This document shows, piece after piece, positions 58,883 through 64,000 of a stretch of DNA of 64,000 bases. A model generated the notes under the pieces. It saw only the letters and a program-made list of their open reading frames with translations, made no database searches and was not told the DNA's origin. The first letter of the stretch is position 1, and every line of letters begins with the position of its first letter. Origin of the DNA: Hymenobacter sp. DG01 (GTDB lineage: Bacteria; Bacteroidota; Bacteroidia; Cytophagales; Hymenobacteraceae); NCBI RefSeq assembly GCF_006352025.1, contig NZ_CP040937.1, forward strand, positions 242,173-306,172, given 5' to 3'. Both the position numbers and the translations under genes were made by a program.

Positions 58883-59584
58883 TTAAGCCTGGTATAGACG
58901 GATGGCAAAGGCGTAAGGCAACATGACCGATACGGCTTCCCGCAGGGCCTCCCGGTCAAGCCCGTGCCAGGGGCCGGCACCATAGGTATTGTAGCAGCTC
59001 ACGTCAATTAAGGCATGCTCAGCCAGCACTACCCGGTAAAACACTTCCTGGCCACGGGCACGCAGCTCCTGCATCTGGCGGGCCCGCTCCCCGGCCGTAG
59101 CACCGTACCGGGTCAGACACTCGCTCACGCCCCAGCCCAGTCGCTCCCCCTCGCCGTAGTGGAACATCCACCGGGTGCTGTTCTCCTCAGGCTGGAATTG
59201 CAGGCTAAGACCGGTAATGAAATAGCTTTCGTTCTCCAGGTAAAACCGAACACTGTCCCCAACGGTATGCCGGGGGAGGCGGCGGCTCGCGGCCCCAGCA
59301 GCTAGGTAGGCAACAGTACCGGCCTCATCGCTCACGCGGGCTGACCAGCGCGTAATGCCGTCAGTCAGCTGGGAAGGCTTGGCCAGCAGAGTGCGAACCG
59401 AGTGCTCCATCTGGGCATCAACCTGCAGGTAGCAATCCAGCAGGCCCAACACCTGGTCTACACTGTCAGCAAACAAAATGCGGTGCTGCAATCCGGGCAG
59501 ATAGAGTTCGTACTTGCCAGCGGTTACGGCTTTGCGGGCCTGCTGCTCAATGGATACGGAAACGAAGGTGTTGATAGTAGTCAT
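58883..59584 (-). CDS. array protein, paralogue of the 49901 product
   Basis: 233 residues. AVTAGKYELYLPGLQHRILFADSVDQVLGLLDCYLQVD and the later GTVAYLAAGAASR align with the 49901 protein; the C-terminal half differs more. Function unknown. Single-gene unit with its own motif B promoter and terminator. Confidence 0.6.
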   Translation of the reverse strand: MTTINTFVSVSIEQQARKAVTAGKYELYLPGLQHRILFADSVDQVLGLLDCYLQVDAQMEHSVRTLLAKPSQLTDGITRWSARVSDEAGTVAYLAAGAASRRLPRHTVGDSVRFYLENESYFITGLSLQFQPEENSTRWMFHYGEGERLGWGVSECLTRYGATAGERARQMQELRARGQEVFYRVVLAEHALIDVSCYNTYGAGPWHGLDREALREAVSVMLPYAFAIRLYQA

Positions 59585-59626
59585 GGCACAGAATCATAAT
59601 CATACGGGATAGGAACCTAATTCTTT

Positions 59627-59644
59627 GTTGTTATATATACGCAA
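59627..59644 (-). promoter_or_regulatory. motif B variant upstream of the 58883 gene
   Basis: GTTGTTATATATACGCAA, 42 bp before the ATG. Confidence 0.7.
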
Positions 59645-59745
59645 AGCTCATGCCGACAATTCCCTGTGCGGCGCTTATTTAAGGCTTTGTCTGGACTTAT
59701 ATTGCTTGCATAGAACATTCTACTCCCTATAGCCCCGGCGTGCCG

Positions 59746-60183
59746 TCAGGCCGCAATTCCGCTCGTGCTGCCGGCCGTAGTTTTCTTGGCTTTCTTGGGC
59801 TCATCAGGAAGGAGGCCGGATAAGGCCTGCCCCGTCGCGTCCCGGCTTTCATCTGCCTTCAGCCAGATCTGCTCAGCTCGGCCCAGGCTGCTGCAGGTGG
59901 TTTGCACCTGGCTGGCCTTGGCTAGCTCCATTGGTTGGTTATCATCGAACAGGTATTCTGGCAGCCAGCTGCCGGCCAGATTGTTCAGCGGCCCGTGCAG
60001 GCGGAGTACGATGGGATAGTCCTGACCGCTCAGGTCGCTGGCAAACCCTAGTTGATCAACTTCAAACAATTCCAGTTCCCAGCCGCGGCGACGCAGGGCC
60101 AGGCTGGTAGTTAGAAAATATAAGTCAACCGTATGGGCTTCCGGGTTGAAGCGAATCAGGCGGACGGCAGGTAAGGTATTCAT
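59746..60183 (-). CDS. unrecognised array protein, last of a three-gene operon
   Basis: 145 residues. AVRLIRFNPEAHTVDLYFLTTSLALRRRGWELELFEVDQLGFASDLSGQDYPIVLRLHGPLNNLAGSWLPEYLF, then a Lys-rich tail. No family recognised. 25 bp after the 60209 gene. Confidence 0.5.
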   Translation of the reverse strand: MNTLPAVRLIRFNPEAHTVDLYFLTTSLALRRRGWELELFEVDQLGFASDLSGQDYPIVLRLHGPLNNLAGSWLPEYLFDDNQPMELAKASQVQTTCSSLGRAEQIWLKADESRDATGQALSGLLPDEPKKAKKTTAGSTSGIAA

Positions 60184-60208
60184 AAGCTTTAAGGGAAAGT
60201 AGGCTGCG

Positions 60209-60730
60209 CTACTGAGCTAGCAGGCCATGGTTACGGGGGACTCCCAGCAAGGGCGCCGAGGGGTGGGCATCAGCCCGATCACTGGCCAGTTGAGTTGCGG
60301 CCAACAAGCGCTGCAGTGCCGGTACGTTCTCACGTCCCTGCTCGCGCGCGGCCTGAAGCTGCCGGCGATACGCCTGGCGCAATCCGGCTGCCAGCTGCTC
60401 CAGCTTTACCCACTCGCGCACTTGCTCTTTGGAGGCTACGTTCCACGTCGTTGTGCACGAATACGTGCTGAGCGGGGAATATAGGGCGGCGCTGTAGGTA
60501 TGAGCCTGGGCCCGGCCAGCCGTCACATAGATGAACGTTTCGATTTCATATCCTTCCTTCACCTCATCCATGCCCACAACTGAGCCCAGGAATTCACCCG
60601 GATGCTCCCGCTTGCCGGATACAAAGTGAGGAGTGGCCGCCGCTTCTTTGGCATAGACTTTACCAGGCGTCGCATGCTGCTCAGCAGCGGGGCAGGCATT
60701 GGGGACAGATAAGGAGGCTGTGGTAACCAT
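60209..60730 (-). CDS. unrecognised array protein with SPLSTY string
   Basis: 173 residues. FVSGKREHPGEFLGSVVGMDEVKEGYEIETFIYVTAGRAQAHTYSAALYSPLSTYSCTTTW, then a helical Arg/Gln-rich C terminus. SPLSTY also occurs in the 49901 product, hinting at a shared fold. Confidence 0.5.
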   Translation of the reverse strand: MVTTASLSVPNACPAAEQHATPGKVYAKEAAATPHFVSGKREHPGEFLGSVVGMDEVKEGYEIETFIYVTAGRAQAHTYSAALYSPLSTYSCTTTWNVASKEQVREWVKLEQLAAGLRQAYRRQLQAAREQGRENVPALQRLLAATQLASDRADAHPSAPLLGVPRNHGLLAQ

Positions 60731-60783
60731 GATGGGTAGGAACTAGGATTTGAGTACTGAGTAAGGTTGGAGCTATGGCAGCT

Positions 60784-61161
60784 TCAGTCGCGGAAATACT
60801 CCTGCACCCGGGCCACTAACTCCTGCAATTCGACGGCGGCTTTTTGCCACTGGGTCAGCTCAGCCGGATCGAGGGTTAGCAGCAGCTGCTGGATCTCCCG
60901 GATGCGGGTCTGTACGTGGGCAATCTGATCGATTTGTTCCTCCCCGTACACCAAGCCCCGGGCAAGCAAGCGGGCGTAAGCCTGGGCCTTGCGCTGAGGC
61001 CGGCTCCCCTGCAGATCCGTAACCACATCGAGCAGGCCTGCGGCATTCAGCTCATTGACCATGAATGGGCAGGCGTAGGGGCTCGTCCGATCCAGATAGG
61101 CACTTACCCGAGTCCATGGACTGGAGGTAGCGTTGATGGCGGCAACAAGGGGCGTCAGCAT
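60784..61161 (-). CDS. helical array protein heading the last array operon
   Basis: 125 residues from ATG 61161, preceded by the CCCCAACTGCCC leader also present before the TOPRIM gene. The chain is mostly helix (AQAYARLLARGLVYGEEQIDQIAHVQTRIREIQQLLLTLDPAELTQWQKAAVELQELVARVQEYF). Function unknown. Confidence 0.5.
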   Translation of the reverse strand: MLTPLVAAINATSSPWTRVSAYLDRTSPYACPFMVNELNAAGLLDVVTDLQGSRPQRKAQAYARLLARGLVYGEEQIDQIAHVQTRIREIQQLLLTLDPAELTQWQKAAVELQELVARVQEYFRD

Positions 61162-61194
61162 GGGCAGTTGGGGAGAAAAAGGAGGAATGTTTTT

Positions 61195-61213
61195 GTTGCT
61201 TTTTATTATGATG
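61195..61213 (-). promoter_or_regulatory. motif B-like site at the distal end of the array
   Basis: GTTGCTTTTTATTATGATG, 33 bp before the ATG; GTTGCTTTTTAT matches the left half only. The following 61214-61475 is AT-rich with no gene visible. Confidence 0.45.
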
Positions 61214-61475
61214 AATATTAAAAACTTGACAATCAATTGCTTGTATTTTTTGCCAAAATGTGTCAAAGTACGGTGCAGGTCAATTTGTGTCGGTATAGAC
61301 CCAAGGATAAATGCAATTATGATCGACTATGTTATATTCTTAAAGAGTGCTACTTTAGCATGTAGCTGTCGTTTTCATATCGAATTGGCCAGATCACACT
61401 CTTCTTACGGATGAGGGTGCTGGAACTTTCTAGGGCCTCTGCTAGTAGATTTACAGTATAGCTTTATTTTTAGGC

Positions 61476-61652
61476 ATGAAACTGCGTGAGCGTTACCGTC
61501 AACTTCAGGATCCCGCCGTGGTGAAAGCCATGGTGGTACGGTCGGTATATGCCTCCATGGCGCTGGAAGAGCAGACCGTATCGGTCGAGCGCCTGGAAGC
61601 CCTCTACGAGCAGACCCGGCCCACAACTACAGAGGCTGCAGCTGGTCGCTGA
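61476..61652 (+). CDS. candidate class I Fic antitoxin
   Basis: 58 residues (ATG 61476 to TGA 61652). The segment SVYASMALEEQTVSVERLEALYEQ resembles the inhibitor helix of VbhA/YhfG-type antitoxins, whose core is SxxxE[G/N] with a hydrophobic before the Glu: here SMALEE, with Glu instead of Gly. It is encoded convergently to the intact Fic gene and overlaps its last 26 bp, unlike the usual upstream operon position. Confidence 0.55.
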   Translation: MKLRERYRQLQDPAVVKAMVVRSVYASMALEEQTVSVERLEALYEQTRPTTTEAAAGR

Positions 61653-62214
61653 TCAGCTGCTGTAGCGCCGCTAGGTCGTACCCGTCCGCTTGTCGAATCG
61701 CCTGCAGGTAGCGCGTGCGCGCATCCCCCTGCTCCCGCTGGTAGAGTACTACTTCCTGGTAACCGTAGGAATACGCCAGCAGGTTGGTGAAGAGTCGAGC
61801 CGTGCGACCGTTGCCGTTGGTGAACGGATGAATGGCCACCAGGCGGTGGTGCGCATAGGCCAGCAGGCCGGCTACCTCATTCTGCGTCGGTTCCGGAACC
61901 AGTAATGTTTGGCGGTGGCGCAGCTCATCGATGAACTCGTACAGAAGTTGCGGAACCCGACTAGCTGCGGGCGGCAGGTAGGCGCCGACGTTGGGTACCT
62001 GGGTACGCCACTGCCCGGCCCAGTCGTAGATATGACCAAAGGCACGCCGGTGCAGATCCTGCAGCAAGGCAACGGAGAGCTCAACCGGGTAATCCAACTC
62101 CTCCAGTAGGTATCGTTCCACGGTGGCTACCCCTAATGCCTCCTGCTCATTGAGGGAGTCTTTATCCGTTAGACCAAGCAGGTTGTCCTCGGGGGCGTCC
62201 GTGTAATGTCCCAT
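61627..62214 (-). CDS. Fic/Doc family protein with intact active site
   Basis: 195 residues from ATG 62214; the frame extends to 62406 but MGHYTDAPEDNLLGLTDKDSLNEQEALG is a normal start for short Fic proteins. LHRRAFGHIYDWAGQWRTQVPNVG is the entry region and HPFTNGNGRTARLFTNLL the complete Fic motif HPFx[D/E/N]GNGRxxR, with Asn in place of the acidic residue. It should transfer AMP or another nucleotide-derived group to a target. No inhibitory helix is fused at either end, consistent with a separate antitoxin. Confidence 0.85.
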   Translation of the reverse strand: MGHYTDAPEDNLLGLTDKDSLNEQEALGVATVERYLLEELDYPVELSVALLQDLHRRAFGHIYDWAGQWRTQVPNVGAYLPPAASRVPQLLYEFIDELRHRQTLLVPEPTQNEVAGLLAYAHHRLVAIHPFTNGNGRTARLFTNLLAYSYGYQEVVLYQREQGDARTRYLQAIRQADGYDLAALQQLISDQLQPL

Positions 62215-62227
62215 GCCGCAAAGGTAC

Positions 62228-62890
62228 TCAGCTGGCCACGCGCTGGAGCAGGCGTTGCACGGACATGGGAAAGAACTGCTTCCCGCGACGGGTGCGGTAG
62301 CCGGACTCGTTGAGCTCCCCGGCAATCTGCTGGAGCGTGTGGCCCTGCGCCTGCAAGAGCGAAGCCAGCCGGGCGGCTTGGCGGTTGGCCTGGTGGGTGC
62401 GGGCATTCTGCTGCCGTACCTCCCGTCCTTTCGCTACCGCTTCGGTCGTCAGGTTGGCCGGCGTGCCCAACTGGGCGCCGCGGGCTTTCTTCGCCTGCAA
62501 CGCATCCCGGGTCCGCTTGCTGATGGTTTCCCGCTCGTGCTGGGCGATGACGGCAAACAGGCCCACGGTGAGGGTATTGGCATCGGGCATGTCGCAGCAG
62601 ACGAAGTCCACGCCCGAGTCGCGCAGGGCGAAGATGAAGCCGGCGTTGCGGGAGAGGCGGTCGAGCTTGGCGATAAGCAGCGTCCCCCCTACCCGGCGGG
62701 CCTCGGCCATGGCGGCCGCCAGCTGGGGCCGCTGGTTTTTCTTGCCGCTCTCTACTTCCACAAATTCTTCTCCCAACTGTCCCCCGCCGGCGGCGAAGCT
62801 GTGCACGGCCGCGCGCTGGGCTTCCAGACCCAGACCGGACTGACCCTGCTTGAGGGTGGAGACTCTGTAATACGGAATGTACTTCTTCAC
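62228..62890 (-). CDS. serine recombinase/resolvase
   Basis: 220 residues from GTG 62890. YYRVSTLKQGQSGLGLEAQ has the nucleophilic Ser, TLLIAKLDRLSRNAGFIFAL and FAVIAQHERETISKRTRDAL are the other conserved catalytic blocks, and the C terminus ends in an HTH (TLQQIAGELNESGYRTRRGKQFFPMSVQRLL). It may be the resolvase of the plasmid or belong to a mobile accessory block. Divergent from the SIR2 operon. Confidence 0.9.
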   Translation of the reverse strand: MKKYIPYYRVSTLKQGQSGLGLEAQRAAVHSFAAGGGQLGEEFVEVESGKKNQRPQLAAAMAEARRVGGTLLIAKLDRLSRNAGFIFALRDSGVDFVCCDMPDANTLTVGLFAVIAQHERETISKRTRDALQAKKARGAQLGTPANLTTEAVAKGREVRQQNARTHQANRQAARLASLLQAQGHTLQQIAGELNESGYRTRRGKQFFPMSVQRLLQRVAS

Positions 62891-63007
62891 GAAGGGGGCA
62901 GTAGGGAGAAAATGGGCTGCAAGATACCCAATATAACCTTTTCCAAACGTCCGTTTGTGATCTGTTACAAACCCGCTACCTTCACCTACCAGCACGTAAA
63001 CTACTCC
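62891..63007. promoter_or_regulatory. divergent intergenic region, possible res site
   Basis: Contains CAAACGTCCGTTTG (62944-62957, six-base arms) followed by TTTGTGATCTGTTACAAA. Inverted repeats beside a serine recombinase gene are where its crossover or regulatory site is expected. Confidence 0.45.
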
Positions 63008-63211
63008 ATGAAACACTTTCGCGAGTATTCCGCTGCCATGCAGCAGAACATTGCCCAGCAGGTGCGCGCCCAGGCCAAGGAGAGCGGTTCGATTAATCAG
63101 TGGGTAAATGCCCTCTACATTCTTAATCCTGAACTGAACGCTTATCCCAACCACCCGGCCCAGGTAGTCGGCGAGGTCGCCCTTCTAGTGCACGACAACA
63201 ACCAGAAATAA
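63008..63211 (+). CDS. 67-residue protein upstream of the SIR2 gene
   Basis: MKHFREYSAAMQQNIAQQVRAQAKESGSINQWVNALYILNPELNAYPNHPAQVVGEVALLVHDNNQK. Helical, no motif recognised. 28 bp before the SIR2-domain start, so it may be a small partner in a two-gene defence unit. Confidence 0.5.
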   Translation: MKHFREYSAAMQQNIAQQVRAQAKESGSINQWVNALYILNPELNAYPNHPAQVVGEVALLVHDNNQK

Positions 63212-63239
63212 CACCTATCCCCAAACACCCCCAGTATGT

Positions 63240-64000
63240 ATGGATCAGGAAACCTTATTTAAGACTATACGCAACCGGGAGGTTGTCCTGTGGGCTGGAG
63301 CCGGGTTTTCAAAGTATGCCGGCTACCCCATGGGCGGCGGCTTGGTACGTCACCTGTTTGATACGCTCAGCAAAGCCCAGCAGCAGCAGGCCCGGGAGTA
63401 TGCCCCCTCGCTGGATGCAGACGGTTATCCTAACATGCCGCTACCTGCTTTTGCCAGTCTGTTCGTCAACCTGTTTAACGGGCGCCTGCACGAGTTGCGC
63501 AAAGAGGTAAAGGCCGTATATTCTGCGCGGCCCAAGTCACTAAAGACTCATCAGCAGGTGGCTACCATTCCTTTCTTCGAGCATATCGTTACCACGAACT
63601 ACGACTCGCTCTTTGAGCAGGCGTACGGCCAGGATAAACTTCACATTGTTACCAACGGTGAGCAGATACCGTATCAGGAACCAAATAAACCTACTCTGTA
63701 TAAGGTGCATGGCAGCCTGGAGGACTTGAACCGTCTGCTGATCACGGAGGAAGACTACCGGGCATTTTACTCCAAGGCCGACCACCTGCTGTGGGGTGCC
63801 ATCCAGGCGCTTATGGCGAGTAAAACTCTGCTCTTCGTTGGCTACGGCCTGGAAGACCCGAATGTACTGGTCTTATTTGAGCGCATCCTGGATGCGGTAA
63901 AAGGCAATATGCGCGGGGCCTACCTAGTTTCCCCCAATTTGAGTCAGCTCCGCATCGACTGGCTCAAGCGCCACAACGTCACCTACATTCAATCTACCGG
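63240..64000 (+). CDS. SIR2-like domain protein, 3' truncated by window edge
   Basis: 253 codons from ATG 63240 run off the end of the window. VVLWAGAGFSKYAGYPMGGGL is the SIR2 nucleotide-binding GAGxS, FEHIVTTNYDSLFEQAY the conserved TNYD, LYKVHGSLED contains the catalytic His, and LLFVGYGLEDPNVLVLF is the final SIR2_2-type block. Such domains act as NADases in several anti-phage systems (for example DSR, Thoeris ThsA, Avs). The C-terminal effector or sensor part is missing here, so the system cannot be named. Confidence 0.85.
   Translation, partial: MDQETLFKTIRNREVVLWAGAGFSKYAGYPMGGGLVRHLFDTLSKAQQQQAREYAPSLDADGYPNMPLPAFASLFVNLFNGRLHELRKEVKAVYSARPKSLKTHQQVATIPFFEHIVTTNYDSLFEQAYGQDKLHIVTNGEQIPYQEPNKPTLYKVHGSLEDLNRLLITEEDYRAFYSKADHLLWGAIQALMASKTLLFVGYGLEDPNVLVLFERILDAVKGNMRGAYLVSPNLSQLRIDWLKRHNVTYIQST

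Noticed and set aside
62213..63007. Long plus-strand frame across the recombinase gene
   Set aside because: Antisense to a clear serine recombinase; only its end from ATG 63008 is kept as a separate small gene.
1..64000. Insertion sequences, tRNA or rRNA genes
   Set aside because: No transposase of an IS family with terminal repeats, no cloverleaf or rRNA-like segments were noticed on reading; small or degraded copies could be missed.

Overview
The window looks like about 64 kb of a large conjugative plasmid (or plasmid-like element) from a Bacteroidota bacterium, most likely a Hymenobacter-like member of the Cytophagales. The evidence is a Bacteroidetes-type tra set (TraE, F, G, J, K, N, M, O), a DUF5712-type relaxase with a BfmA/BtgA-like accessory protein, type IX secretion C-terminal sorting domains, TAnnTTTG-like -7 boxes, AT-rich leaders without Shine-Dalgarno sites, and high GC in coding DNA. 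The genus is inference. I see no rRNA, tRNA, CRISPR array or complete insertion sequence.

Layout. 1-2.8 kb: a truncated TOPRIM/DUF3991-type protein (minus). 2.9-13.7 kb: the conjugation (T4SS) operon (plus). 13.9-18.0 kb: membrane proteins and a large type IX cargo. 18.0-26.2 kb (minus): JAB-like protein, degenerate Fic-like protein with a small partner, coupling protein, relaxase and mobilization accessory. 26.3-31.6 kb: the maintenance core, with an iteron origin and DnaA box, Rep_3-type initiator, a repeat array that could be a centromere, ParA and a small ParB-like protein. 32.0-34.7 kb: a TPR histidine kinase and a LytTR response regulator. 35.4-61.2 kb: a long minus-strand array of about 30 mostly small genes in short operons, interrupted by four plus-strand genes, three with clear export signals. 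61.4-64 kb: an accessory block with an intact Fic protein, a candidate antitoxin, a serine recombinase and a truncated SIR2-domain gene.

Two dispersed regulatory signals tie the window together. Motif A, a 20-bp palindrome (consensus TGCRAYTAAATTTAATCGCA), lies upstream of the tra operon, coupling protein, mobilization, rep, histidine kinase and exported-protein genes. Motif B (plus-strand GTTGCTATTTATACGCAC) sits in front of most operons of the 35-61 kb array, usually with an inverted GTTGCTA/TAGCAAC partner and directly next to the terminator of the preceding unit.

The array encodes a DndC-like sulfurtransferase without other dnd genes, a DUF4942-type N6 DNA methyltransferase, a TGT/DpdA-like protein and a Lar-like zinc ribbon. 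Six array proteins carry end-located sequences resembling the beta-sliding-clamp binding motif (QLDLF, QADLF, QLSLL, QLSWL, QTSLL, QITLF). My working hypothesis is that this array is a plasmid leading or early region: DNA-modification and anti-restriction genes that dock on the replication clamp and are switched on together by a repeated, hairpin-capable promoter. That is inference; the repeats and motifs themselves are visible in the sequence.
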